A stretch of DNA of 64,000 nucleotides, from assembly GCF_024137965.1 (NCBI RefSeq), contig NZ_CP099975.1, forward strand, positions 2,418,001-2,482,000. The letters are read 5' to 3'. The stretch comes from Halomonas sp. Y3. GTDB lineage: Bacteria; Pseudomonadota; Gammaproteobacteria; Pseudomonadales; Halomonadaceae. The position numbers and the translations under genes were made by a program. How positions within the stretch are numbered: the first letter of the stretch is position 1; each line of letters begins with the position of its first letter. The notes beneath the pieces were generated by a model, which searched no databases, was not told the origin of the DNA, and saw nothing but the letters and a program-made list of their open reading frames with translations. This document shows positions 1 to 7,693 of the stretch, piece after piece.

Positions 1-1
1 C

Positions 2-532
2 CGCGCCGCCCGGGCGCTGGCCTGCGCCGATAACGGCCTGCAGCTGAGCGATACCCTCGTCTCCACTCACCCCGCCCGGGCGCAGCAGCTGCGTCACACC
101 ATTCGCCTGGCGCTGGCCGCCGATTCGGAGCAGGAGGTGCACTGCCTGCGCCTGCCGCGCCAGGGCGAGCGGCGCGACCTGCTGCTCATCGCCTGCTCGC
201 TGGGCGCCGAGTCCGACGACCTCCCGATGCCACAGCCGACCGCCGTGGTGGTACTCGCGGATCCCGAGCAGCGCACGCATATGCCCCAGGAGGTGATCGC
301 TCATCTTTTCGGGCTCACGCCCACCGAAGCCAGAATTGCCCTGGCGCTCGCCGACGGGCTGCGCACCGAGCAGATCGCCACGCGCATGGGCATCACCTCC
401 ACTACGGTGGCTTTTCATCTGCGCAACCTCTTCCAGAAGACCAGCACCCACCGCCAGGCCGAGCTGATTGCCGTCATCCTGACCGGCGCCATGACGGCAG
501 CCCTGGAGCAGAAAGCAGTCGGCCACCGGTAG
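2..532 (+). CDS. LuxR-type HTH transcriptional regulator, C-terminal part
   Basis: The reading frame is open from the first bases of the window, so the start codon lies upstream and only about 176 residues are seen. The C-terminal third is a LuxR/GerE-type helix-turn-helix: LTPTEARIALALADG, then the recognition-helix region TVAFHLRNLFQKT. The acidic and conserved positions match the family that binds DNA as dimers. The N-terminal sensory domain is outside the window, so neither the signal nor the target genes can be inferred. It ends 78 bp before yejK on the same strand. A regulator of this class is confidently assigned, but the subfamily is not. Confidence 0.8.
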   Translation, partial: RAARALACADNGLQLSDTLVSTHPARAQQLRHTIRLALAADSEQEVHCLRLPRQGERRDLLLIACSLGAESDDLPMPQPTAVVVLADPEQRTHMPQEVIAHLFGLTPTEARIALALADGLRTEQIATRMGITSTTVAFHLRNLFQKTSTHRQAELIAVILTGAMTAALEQKAVGHR

Positions 533-610
533 CGACATCCTTCCGCACAGCGGGAAGCGCATGCCGGTGGTATCATCCGGCCCCCGCTGTCCGACGCTGC
601 AGGAGCCCCC

Positions 611-1618
611 ATGCCGATTCTCAACGCCATCGTCCACCGCATCGAGAAACCCGATGGCGCCGCGGCCAGACTGCTGGCGGCCGAGCAGCCGCTGCCGCCG
701 AGCGACGCCCTGGATGCGCTGCTGGAAGGGCTCAACAAGGCCTACCACGCCAAGAGCAAGGCGTGGGGGCACTTTCGCGATGCCGACGATGCCGAGGGTG
801 CGGCCCCCTCCTCCCTGGCCGGGGAGCTGGCCGACTATCTCGCCGAGCGGCGGGACTTCGTTGCCCTGACCCGCGCCATCGCCGAACGCCTGGCCCCCCT
901 GGTGGAAGCCCACCTGCCTCTGGGCGGCGACCTGCTCTGCCTGGACACGCGCTTCAGCGACGCCCGTTTCCTGACCCTGGCCCTGCTCCATCACCGGGAG
1001 GGCTTTGCCGTGGACGACACGCTCCGCGTGACCCCGGCGCGCCAGCTCAACCTGGCCCAGATGAGCCTGGCGGCGCGCCTCGACCTGGCTCAGTGGCAAG
1101 CCGGCGACTCCCGCCAGTATCTCTCCTGGACCCGCGACCGGGGCGGCAAGGCGCTGGCCGAGGGCTTCGCCGACCTGCTGGGCGCCGCGGAAGGGGTGGA
1201 CGCCTCCGGCGAGACCCGCACCCTGCTCAAGGCCTTCAGCGACTACGTGGAGCGCGAAGACCTGCCCGAAGAGGCGAGCCGCGAGAAAACCGAAGCGCTG
1301 ATCGAATACGCCAGCGACCAGGCCAGCCGCGGCGAACCCATCACCCTGGAGGAGCTCTCGGAGGTCCTCGACGAGCAGCAACCCAAGGCCTTCTATGACC
1401 ATATTCGCAACGCCGACTATGGCCTCTCGCCGGCGATCCCGCCGGATCGGAAGACCCTCAACCAGTTCAAGCGCTTCGCCGGGCGCGCCGGCGGCGTCTC
1501 GATCAGCTTCGACTCTCACCTGCTCGGCTCGAGCGTGGAGTATGACGAGGAGCACGACCGGCTGATCATCAAGCAGGTACCCAAGCAGCTGAAAGCACAG
1601 CTGAAAGGGGAAGGTTAA
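611..1618 (+). CDS. yejK: Nucleoid-associated protein YejK (NdpA family)
   Basis: The 335-residue protein begins MPILNAIVHRIEKP and carries the NdpA-type arrangement throughout, including the KAYHAKSKAWGHF region and a C-terminal block KTLNQFKRFAGRAGGVSISF. The length matches the family (about 335 residues). Members are abundant nucleoid-bound proteins found in gammaproteobacteria; the exact role is not well defined. The ATG is preceded by an AGGAGC Shine-Dalgarno sequence. A GC-rich hairpin follows the stop codon at once, which suggests a single-gene unit. Confidence 0.9.
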   Translation: MPILNAIVHRIEKPDGAAARLLAAEQPLPPSDALDALLEGLNKAYHAKSKAWGHFRDADDAEGAAPSSLAGELADYLAERRDFVALTRAIAERLAPLVEAHLPLGGDLLCLDTRFSDARFLTLALLHHREGFAVDDTLRVTPARQLNLAQMSLAARLDLAQWQAGDSRQYLSWTRDRGGKALAEGFADLLGAAEGVDASGETRTLLKAFSDYVEREDLPEEASREKTEALIEYASDQASRGEPITLEELSEVLDEQQPKAFYDHIRNADYGLSPAIPPDRKTLNQFKRFAGRAGGVSISFDSHLLGSSVEYDEEHDRLIIKQVPKQLKAQLKGEG

Positions 1619-1621
1619 GGC

Positions 1622-1641
1622 GGCCCGGGATGAGCCGGGCC
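1622..1641 (+). terminator. GC hairpin after yejK
   Basis: A perfect 7-bp stem (GGCCCGG / CCGGGCC) with a six-base loop starts a few bases after the yejK stop. There is no T-tract, so termination or 3'-end protection is inferred from position only. Confidence 0.4.
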
Positions 1642-1746
1642 ATCCTCGGAACATGGCGAAATCGCTGTGTCTGCCCGGCAGCCCCTGATCTAGAGTGGAC
1701 CCAGACGACGTGAATCACGCCAGCGGACCGCCATGGGGCATCGCCG

Positions 1747-2703
1747 ATGCGCATCATTCCCGGGGTTCATGCCACCCTTCACCACTTCCGGCCGCACCGC
1801 CTGCCCTGGCTGCTGGCCGGCAACGGCTATCTGCTCTGCGCGGCTCTGATCGTGATCGCCGTTCACGATACCCTGCCCCCCGGGCTGCTGCTGGCCGGCC
1901 TGCTTCTGCTGCTGCTCAACGGCCTGCTGGGCTGGCTGGCGATCACCTACCTCAACCGGCTGCGCCGCCAGCAGCTCGCGCTGCTGCTGGAGGAGCGGGC
2001 GACCAACCGGCGCCTCACCGAGGAGATCAAGGAACGCCGGGCCCTAGAGGCCCGCCTGCGCCAGATGGCCTGCACCGACGCCCTGACCGGCATTGCCAAC
2101 CGCCGGCATTTCTTCGAGCTGGCCGAACAGGAGCTGCGCCGAGCGCGACGCGACGGCACGCCGCTGGCGATCTGCATGGTGGACGTGGACCACTTCAAGC
2201 GGCTCAACGACCGCTACGGCCATGCCGTCGGCGATGAGGTGCTCAGGCAGGTAGCCGCCGGCTGCCGCAGCGTGCTGCGGGAGTGCGACGTGCTCGGCCG
2301 CTACGGCGGCGAGGAGTTCGTGATCGCACTGCCCCTTACCGATCTCGCTACCGCGGCGTGCGTTGCCGAGCGGCTGCGCCAGCGAATCAGCACCCTGGCG
2401 CTTCCCCAGCTGGGTCCGGAAACGCCGCTGAGCGTGACGGTCGGCGTCGGCGAGCTGGCGAAGAGCGAGACGCGCCTCGACGACGCCCTGCTGCGCGCCG
2501 ACCGCGCCCTCTACGCCGGCAAGGCGGCGGGACGCAACCGCGTAGTGGTCGCCGGCCTGCCACCGGCGGGCCAGCCGCCGCGCCTCGCTGCCACCCTCTG
2601 GCGGCCGGAGCTCACTACCCTGCTAGATGGGGTGCCAGCCACTGCCGCAGCTGTGCAGGCTGCAGCAGTCCCGGCTGCCGAGCCACCTCCTGACCGTTTC
2701 TGA
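1747..2703 (+). CDS. Membrane diguanylate cyclase (GGDEF domain)
   Basis: The 318-residue protein makes cyclic di-GMP from two GTP. Two hydrophobic segments lie in residues about 18-65 (WLLAGNGYLLCAALIVIAV and a leucine-rich stretch), followed by a short coiled region (RATNRRLTEEIKERRALEARL) and a GGDEF domain from about residue 110. The active-site loop is RYGGEEF near residue 188, the catalytically competent GGEEF variant, and the DALTGIANRR motif is intact. No RxxD inhibitory site is visible just upstream of GGEEF. There is no separate sensor domain, so any signal must act through the membrane part. The last 89 bp overlap the 3' end of trxC on the other strand, and the C-terminal tail after the GGDEF domain (about 45 residues, Ala/Pro rich) may be non-conserved. 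Confidence 0.9.
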   Translation: MRIIPGVHATLHHFRPHRLPWLLAGNGYLLCAALIVIAVHDTLPPGLLLAGLLLLLLNGLLGWLAITYLNRLRRQQLALLLEERATNRRLTEEIKERRALEARLRQMACTDALTGIANRRHFFELAEQELRRARRDGTPLAICMVDVDHFKRLNDRYGHAVGDEVLRQVAAGCRSVLRECDVLGRYGGEEFVIALPLTDLATAACVAERLRQRISTLALPQLGPETPLSVTVGVGELAKSETRLDDALLRADRALYAGKAAGRNRVVVAGLPPAGQPPRLAATLWRPELTTLLDGVPATAAAVQAAAVPAAEPPPDRF

Positions 2704-3055
2704 ATACGATCAGGGTAGGAATGCTGCGGATGCCGAAGCGCCCAGCCAGGGGCTGCTCTGCCTCGGTGTCGAGCTTGGCGAAGCGCATGCGCGGCTCCAG
2801 CTCACGAGCCGCCTCGGCGAAGATCGGCGCCATCATCTTGCAGGGCCCGCACCAGGCGGCCCAGAAGTCCACCACCACCGGCAGCTCGCTGCGCTCCACC
2901 AGGGCACGGAAGTTAGTCTCGGTCAGCTCGACCGGCTCACCAGTGAAGAAGGGGGACTTGCACTTGCCGCACCTGGGGCCATCTGCAAGGCGCGCCTGGC
3001 TAACGCGGTTGATAGCGTGGCAGTGCGGGCAGCCCAGGGTCAAGGTGTCGGACAT
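2615..3055 (-). CDS. trxC: Thioredoxin 2 (TrxC)
   Basis: The 146-residue protein has an N-terminal zinc ribbon (CPHC near residues 9-12, CGKC near 29-32) followed by a thioredoxin fold with the redox motif WCGPC. This two-part architecture defines TrxC, a cytoplasmic disulfide reductase linked to oxidative stress. The ATG at 3055 was chosen because a GGAG sits at the right distance, although the frame is open further upstream. The gene converges on the diguanylate cyclase, with an 89-bp overlap of the two coding 3' ends. Confidence 0.93.
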   Translation of the reverse strand: MSDTLTLGCPHCHAINRVSQARLADGPRCGKCKSPFFTGEPVELTETNFRALVERSELPVVVDFWAAWCGPCKMMAPIFAEAARELEPRMRFAKLDTEAEQPLAGRFGIRSIPTLIVFRNGQEVARQPGLLQPAQLRQWLAPHLAG

Positions 3056-3210
3056 GGGAATCTCCGGATCAAAGGGGGACGAAGGGAATATGGTGCTCGG
3101 CACCGGCGCCTTCAAGCGGCATCGCGTCGCGCCCAAGCCGCCCCTCATGCAGCCGGGCCAGTAGCCTGCTATGGTCGCAGCACGCTCCGCGACTTCCCAC
3201 GAGGCATGGA

Positions 3211-5004
3211 ATGGACTCACGCCCGCACCCCAGGGTGCTGCTGCGCCTGCTCGGCCTGCTGGCCCCCTATCGCTACCGCCTGGCCCTGGCCGGCCTGGCC
3301 CTGCTCGCGGCCTCGGGCAGCGTCCTGCTGCTCGGCCAGGGGCTGCGCCTGGTGATCGACCGCGGCTTCATAGCCGCCGACGGCGACGCCCTGGGCCGCA
3401 CCCTGGGGCTGATGCTTGCCGTGGTGTCGGTGCTCGCTCTGGCCTCGGCGCTGCGCTACTACCTGGTGACCTGGATCGGCGAGCGGCTGGCCGCGGACCT
3501 GCGCCGCCGGGTCTTCGACCACCTGCTGACCCTGGAGCCGGGCTTCTTCGAGAGCGCGCGGGCCCCCGGCCAGGCTGCCGGCGAGATCACCTCCCGGCTC
3601 ACCGCCGATACCAGCGTGCTGCAGAGCCTCTTCGGCTCCTCGGTGTCGCTTGCCCTGCGCAACCTGCTGATGCTGGTCGGCGCGGTGGCGCTGATGGTCG
3701 CGACACAGCCCTGGCTCTCGGCCATCGTCCTGCTCGGCATTCCCGCCACCGTGCTGCCGATCCTGTGGTTCGGACGGCGGGTGCGCCGCCTCTCCCGCAC
3801 CAGCCAGGACCGGGTGGCCGAGCTCGGCCGCTATGCCGACGAGGCGCTCTCCGGCATCCGCACCGTCCAGGCCTTCACCCACGAGGCGCGCGACCGGCGC
3901 GACTATGCCATGCGGGTCGAAGAGGCCTTCGCCAGCGCCGTGACTCGCACCCGCCAGCGGGCCTGGCTGACCGGGCTTGCCATGCTGGCAGTCTTCACGG
4001 CGGTGGGCATCATGCTCTGGCAGGGCGGCCAGGCGGTGCTGGCCGGCACCATGACCGCCGGCGAGCTCTCGGCCTTCGTCTTCTATGCGGTGCTGGCGGC
4101 CGGCGCCGTGGCGACCCTGGCCGAAGTGGCCGGCGACGTGCAGCGGGCCGCCGGCGCGGCAGAGCGCCTGCTGGAGCTGCTGGATACCCGGCCACACATC
4201 GCACCCCCGCTCCACCCGGTAGCGTTGCCTGCGCCACTCGCCGGCGAGCTGCGCTTCGAGGGTGTGCATTTCACCTACCCGGGGCGAGAGACCCCGGCGC
4301 TGGCCGGCCTCGACCTGACCATCCGACCGGGCGAGCGAGTCGCTCTGGTGGGGCCCTCCGGGGCCGGCAAGAGCACCCTGCTCGCCCTGCTGCTGCGCTT
4401 CCACGACCCCGACGCCGGCACCCTGCGCCTGGACGGCATCGACCTGCGCGACCTGGACCCCGGCGCGCTGCGCTCGGCCCTGGGCCTGGTGGCCCAGGAA
4501 CCGGTGCTCTTCTCAGGCACGGTGGCCGACAATCTGCGCTACGGCGACCCCGATGCCGATGCCGAGGCCCTGCGCCGTGCGGCCCGGGACGCCAACGCCC
4601 TGGCCTTTATCGAGGCGCTGCCACAGGGTTTCGACACCCCCCTCGGCCCCGGCGGGGTGCAGCTCTCGGGCGGCCAGCGCCAGCGCCTGGCCATCGCCCG
4701 GGCGCTGCTCAAGGATCCGCGGGTGCTGCTGCTCGACGAGGCCACCAGCGCCCTGGACGCCGAGAGCGAGCGGCTGGTGCAGCAGGCCCTGGACCGGCTG
4801 ATGGCGGGGCGCACGAGCCTGGTGATCGCCCACCGGCTGGCCACGGTGGTGGCGGCGGACCGGCTGCTGGTGCTGGATGAGGGCCGCCTGGTGGCCGCCG
4901 GCCGCCACGCCGAGCTGATGGCGTCGAGCCCGCTCTACCGCCACCTGGCCGAGCTGCAGTTCGGACGGTATGCCGGCCCGGCAGTCGCGAGCACCCCCAT
5001 GTGA
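3211..5004 (+). CDS. MsbA-type ABC exporter, fused permease and ATPase
   Basis: This is a 597-residue half-transporter with an N-terminal six-helix ABC_membrane domain (about residues 15-300) and a C-terminal nucleotide-binding domain. Walker A (GPSGAGKST) is at about residue 381, the signature LSGGQRQR near 485, and Walker B LLLDEATSALD near 510, followed by the His switch (VIAHRL). It should act as a homodimer in the inner membrane exporting a lipid or hydrophobic compound. It resembles the MsbA-related proteins of proteobacteria rather than being demonstrably MsbA itself; no lpxK neighbour is present. It ends 25 bp from the convergent DUF1294 gene. Confidence 0.9.
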   Translation: MDSRPHPRVLLRLLGLLAPYRYRLALAGLALLAASGSVLLLGQGLRLVIDRGFIAADGDALGRTLGLMLAVVSVLALASALRYYLVTWIGERLAADLRRRVFDHLLTLEPGFFESARAPGQAAGEITSRLTADTSVLQSLFGSSVSLALRNLLMLVGAVALMVATQPWLSAIVLLGIPATVLPILWFGRRVRRLSRTSQDRVAELGRYADEALSGIRTVQAFTHEARDRRDYAMRVEEAFASAVTRTRQRAWLTGLAMLAVFTAVGIMLWQGGQAVLAGTMTAGELSAFVFYAVLAAGAVATLAEVAGDVQRAAGAAERLLELLDTRPHIAPPLHPVALPAPLAGELRFEGVHFTYPGRETPALAGLDLTIRPGERVALVGPSGAGKSTLLALLLRFHDPDAGTLRLDGIDLRDLDPGALRSALGLVAQEPVLFSGTVADNLRYGDPDADAEALRRAARDANALAFIEALPQGFDTPLGPGGVQLSGGQRQRLAIARALLKDPRVLLLDEATSALDAESERLVQQALDRLMAGRTSLVIAHRLATVVAADRLLVLDEGRLVAAGRHAELMASSPLYRHLAELQFGRYAGPAVASTPM

Positions 5005-5015
5005 ACGCCGTGGAG

Positions 5016-5031
5016 AGTCGGCAAGCCGACT
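5016..5031. terminator. Short hairpin between convergent genes
   Basis: A perfect inverted repeat AGTCGGC / GCCGACT with a two-base centre lies between the stop codons of the ABC exporter and the convergent DUF1294 gene. There is no T-tract; a bidirectional terminator role is inferred from position. Confidence 0.35.
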
Positions 5032-5332
5032 ACCCGAGGCCCACCAGCCGGCTCAGCCCCGCGGCGGCCTCTGCCGTGGCCAGCCACGCCACCAGGCCGA
5101 CATTGAGCAGCACGCAGCCCCAGAGGATGGCGCCGAAGGGCTGCTTGCGGGTCTTGTGACGGAAGGCGCGCCGCGCCAGCAGCGCCCCAGGCCAGCCCCC
5201 CGCCAGGGCCACCAGGTGCAGGGTCGACTCGCGGATGCGGCGGCGATCGCGCCGCGCCGCCGCCTTGTCGATGCCATAGAGGAGCAGGGCCGCCAGGCTC
5301 GCCGGCAGGTAGAGGCCGATCAGCCAGGTCAT
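5030..5332 (-). CDS. DUF1294 family membrane protein
   Basis: The 100-residue protein has hydrophobic segments at both ends (LIGLYLPASLAALLLYGIDK and AILWGCVLLNVGLVAWLA) around a basic middle with the family signature GWPGALLARRAFRHKTRKQPF. DUF1294 proteins are small inner-membrane proteins of unknown function, sometimes fused to a cold-shock domain; no such domain is present here. The start overlaps the stop of the upstream metallophosphoesterase by 4 bp, so the two are probably translated together. Confidence 0.82.
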   Translation of the reverse strand: MTWLIGLYLPASLAALLLYGIDKAAARRDRRRIRESTLHLVALAGGWPGALLARRAFRHKTRKQPFGAILWGCVLLNVGLVAWLATAEAAAGLSRLVGLG

Positions 5333-6099
5333 ATAGCCGGCACCTCGATGATCAGATCCGCTGTGAACAGCGGCGGGTCGAACTCGTCGGGATAGCCGCC
5401 AGGGTTGGCGACCACGCGAGTGCCCTCGATCTCCAGATCCACCGGCTCATGCACATGGCCGTGGACCCAGAGGTCCATGCGGCCCATCAGCCGCGGCAGA
5501 TGGGAGGCGAAGGCCGGCGAAAGGGCATCACCGCGGTAGCGCGGCGGAATACCCTCGGCCAGGGGGGCATGGTGGCTGATCACCACCCGGGGACCGCTGA
5601 ACGGCTCCGCAAGCTCCGCCGCAAGCCAGGCCAGCGCCTCGGCATGCAGGCGGCGGCTCTCGGCCGGGGTGAAGACCTCCCCTTCCGGCTGCTCGATGAT
5701 GCGGAAATCCGGCATCAGGGCCAGCGCCCTGGCCTCGGTCAGCGCCGGGTCGTGATCGGGCTGGTCGGCATGGAGGGCGAAATCGGTCCATAAGGTCGTG
5801 CCGTGGAAACGTACACCGCCGAGGGTCAGGGTGTGATTGTCCAGCAGGTGGATGCCCAGCCGGGCGGCCTCGCCGGCCAGTTCACGGCGCAGGGCCGGCA
5901 TGCAGGTGCCGTAGAACTCGTGGTTGCCGGGTACATAGAGGACCGGCGTGCCCGCGAAGCGCTCCGCCGCCCAGCCGAGGCCTCGCGTACCGGCATGGAT
6001 ATCACCGGCCAGGATTACCGCATCGGCGCTGACCTCCGGCAGCTCCCTCGCAGTGTCGAAGTGTTCCAGATGAAGATCCGAAAGTACCCTCAGGCGCAT
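5329..6099 (-). CDS. Calcineurin-like metallophosphoesterase
   Basis: The 256-residue protein carries the ordered metal-binding motifs of the calcineurin-like fold: SDLHLE near the N terminus, AGDIHAG, GNHEFYG, and late HGHVHEP, with a middle SHHAP. It is a cytosolic metal-dependent phosphoesterase whose substrate cannot be told from sequence. The ATG at 6099 was chosen because AGGGA precedes it at proper spacing, whereas the ATG eight codons upstream lacks one. It is translationally coupled to the downstream DUF1294 gene. Confidence 0.88.
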   Translation of the reverse strand: MRLRVLSDLHLEHFDTARELPEVSADAVILAGDIHAGTRGLGWAAERFAGTPVLYVPGNHEFYGTCMPALRRELAGEAARLGIHLLDNHTLTLGGVRFHGTTLWTDFALHADQPDHDPALTEARALALMPDFRIIEQPEGEVFTPAESRRLHAEALAWLAAELAEPFSGPRVVISHHAPLAEGIPPRYRGDALSPAFASHLPRLMGRMDLWVHGHVHEPVDLEIEGTRVVANPGGYPDEFDPPLFTADLIIEVPAI

Positions 6100-6156
6100 C
6101 GTCGGTCCCTTGCAGCGAGCCATTTCGGCCAGTGTGATACACCCGCCGGAGGAACT

Positions 6157-6564
6157 CTACTGCCCGGTCAGCACCTCGAGGACTCGCCGGGTCCCCTCCC
6201 GGTTACGCCGCTGCTGGTCGCGATACGCCTCGGTGTCGATCTCGGGCCAGCGCTCGCCGCGGCGCTTCACCACCGGCAGGCCCGGCTCACCGTGGTGCCA
6301 GAGCCGGTGGGGCACCTCCACCTCCCGGACCCCGCCGCCGTCCAGGTCGACATGCCAGACATGGTGGTAGTCCCTGGGGCGGCGGTGGGTCCCCGGCGCG
6401 TCGAGGCGCAGCAGCCTGGGGCTGCGGGTCGTCTCGACCAGGGTGCCGCTCCAGGCCTGGCGCGCCTCCCGGGCCGGCGCCAGCCACAGCTGCCAGGCCG
6501 CCACCGGCAGGGCCAGGACCACCAGCAGCAGGATGCGGCGAAGCGTGCGTGGGACCTTCTCCAT
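6157..6564 (-). CDS. Membrane-anchored hypothetical protein
   Basis: The 135-residue protein has one N-terminal hydrophobic segment (about residues 8-28, RILLLVVLALPVAAWQLWLA) followed by a polar domain rich in Arg, His and Trp (HHVWHVDLDGGG, HRLWHHGEPG). No family is recognised. The topology suggests an anchor with a periplasmic domain. It lies 21 bp downstream of the cupin gene, probably in one transcript. Codon use resembles its neighbours, so it is likely a real gene. Confidence 0.6.
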   Translation of the reverse strand: MEKVPRTLRRILLLVVLALPVAAWQLWLAPAREARQAWSGTLVETTRSPRLLRLDAPGTHRRPRDYHHVWHVDLDGGGVREVEVPHRLWHHGEPGLPVVKRRGERWPEIDTEAYRDQQRRNREGTRRVLEVLTGQ

Positions 6565-6585
6565 GTGTGCCTCCCTGGTGCCGCG

Positions 6586-6903
6586 CTACTCGTAGTGCAC
6601 CGCCAGCCAGACGGTCGCCTCGTCCGGCTCGGTCCAGGCGACCCGGTGCCGTCGGTGGGCGAGGATCAGCAGATGGTCCCCCGGGCCGAGCGTCACCTCC
6701 TCGCCCTCCTCGAAGGCGACCACGCCGCGCCCCTGGAGCACCAGCACCCACTCGTGGCGCGGCTGGTCGTACCAGCCGCTCTCCGGCGAGGCATGCCCCC
6801 GGGAGACGATGCGCTCCACCGTGACCGAGTTCCCTTTGACGAGCTCCTCGAAGCGCTCCTCGGGGAGAGTGTCGGGAATCCCCTCGAACAGGTTGGCTAC
6901 CAT
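6586..6903 (-). CDS. Single-domain cupin protein
   Basis: The 105-residue protein forms one small cupin barrel: the motif-1 region is around YDQPRHEWVLVLQGRGVVAFEEG and motif 2 around GDHLLILAHRRHRVAWT. Several His and Glu residues that could bind a metal are kept. Such proteins include small dioxygenases, isomerases and binding proteins, so the reaction is not predictable. ATG 6903 was chosen for the strong GAGGAG in front of it. The gene is divergent from the carboxymuconolactone decarboxylase-like gene, with a shared 180-bp intergenic region. Confidence 0.8.
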   Translation of the reverse strand: MVANLFEGIPDTLPEERFEELVKGNSVTVERIVSRGHASPESGWYDQPRHEWVLVLQGRGVVAFEEGEEVTLGPGDHLLILAHRRHRVAWTEPDEATVWLAVHYE

Positions 6904-7025
6904 CGTCAGCTCCTCTTCAGCCCTTGATGACACCTTAGCAGCCACCGCAGGTCCTGCGCCCCGAGCCACGGACGCGATGCGGCGATTTGACCCGCGACAA
7001 TACGGGAGATGCCGTGGCATGGTAG

Positions 7026-7054
7026 TTTCAATCTATCAATCGACCGTTTAGTTA
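7026..7054 (+). promoter_or_regulatory. Possible sigma-70 promoter of the CMD-like gene
   Basis: TTTCAA, a 17-bp spacer and TAGTTA lie in an AT-richer patch 30-58 bp upstream of the ATG at 7084. The match to consensus is moderate. Confidence 0.35.
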
Positions 7055-7083
7055 TATCCCGCCACTCATCGAGGAGAATCGCC

Positions 7084-7434
7084 ATGCACAAGGATTGGAA
7101 AAAGACGACCCAGGATCTCTCGGCCCTGATGCAGGAGGTCGGCAAGGGCAACCCCGACGTCGTCAAGGGCTTTACCCAGATGGCCAAGGGCGCCAACAAG
7201 GACGCGGCCCTCTCCCACAAGCACAAGGAGCTGATGGCCCTGGCCATCGGGATCAGCGTGCGCTGCGAAGGGTGCATCGCCTTTCACGCCAAGGCGGCAG
7301 CCGAGCTGGGGGCGACCCGCGAGGAAGTGATGGAGATGATCGGCGTGTGCATCTACATGGGCGGAGGCCCCTCCTTTACCACCGCCGCCCAGGCGCTGGA
7401 AGCCTTCGACGCCTTCGTCGCCGAGCGCGATTGA
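7084..7434 (+). CDS. AhpD/carboxymuconolactone decarboxylase-like protein
   Basis: The 116-residue protein contains the CMD-type helical motif with the redox pair CEGCIAFHAKAA near residues 60-70, typical of AhpD-like alkylhydroperoxidase enzymes. A small cytosolic thiol peroxidase or related activity is likely, but members also include decarboxylases. GAGGAG precedes the ATG at good spacing. It is divergent from the cupin gene and stands alone, followed by the acnB promoter region. Confidence 0.85.
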   Translation: MHKDWKKTTQDLSALMQEVGKGNPDVVKGFTQMAKGANKDAALSHKHKELMALAIGISVRCEGCIAFHAKAAAELGATREEVMEMIGVCIYMGGGPSFTTAAQALEAFDAFVAERD

Positions 7435-7548
7435 CGCTGTCGGCGCCGGTGCCTGCCGGCGCCAAGCGCTTCCTTTTCGGCGACGTCCGCTGTAGTCAAA
7501 CCCACACAGCGCCGACCAAAGTGCAAGGCCCCGCGGGGCGGGGCTTGC

Positions 7549-7577
7549 TTAACATTGTCGACAGCTTACCGTAGAAT
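7549..7577 (+). promoter_or_regulatory. Sigma-70 promoter of acnB
   Basis: TTAACA and TAGAAT are separated by 17 bp, a good match to the sigma-70 consensus. Transcription would begin near 7584 and give a leader of about 110 nt before the acnB start, with a small hairpin (CGGCA / TGCCG) inside it. The region 7435-7693 holds no other recognisable gene. Confidence 0.65.
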
Positions 7578-7693
7578 CGCGGCCAACTGGACGGGGGGTG
7601 CCGTACCCCTGACTCCCGCGCCAGAGGAGCCGTATCGGCAGGTTACGTGCCGGGTCGGGTCACTCTGGCTTCACTAGCAATGAGGGCCCCAAC

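Noticed and set aside
7528..7539. GC palindrome GCCCCGCGGGGC as terminator of the CMD-like gene
   Set aside because: There is no loop and no T-tract, and it directly precedes the acnB promoter; too weak to call.
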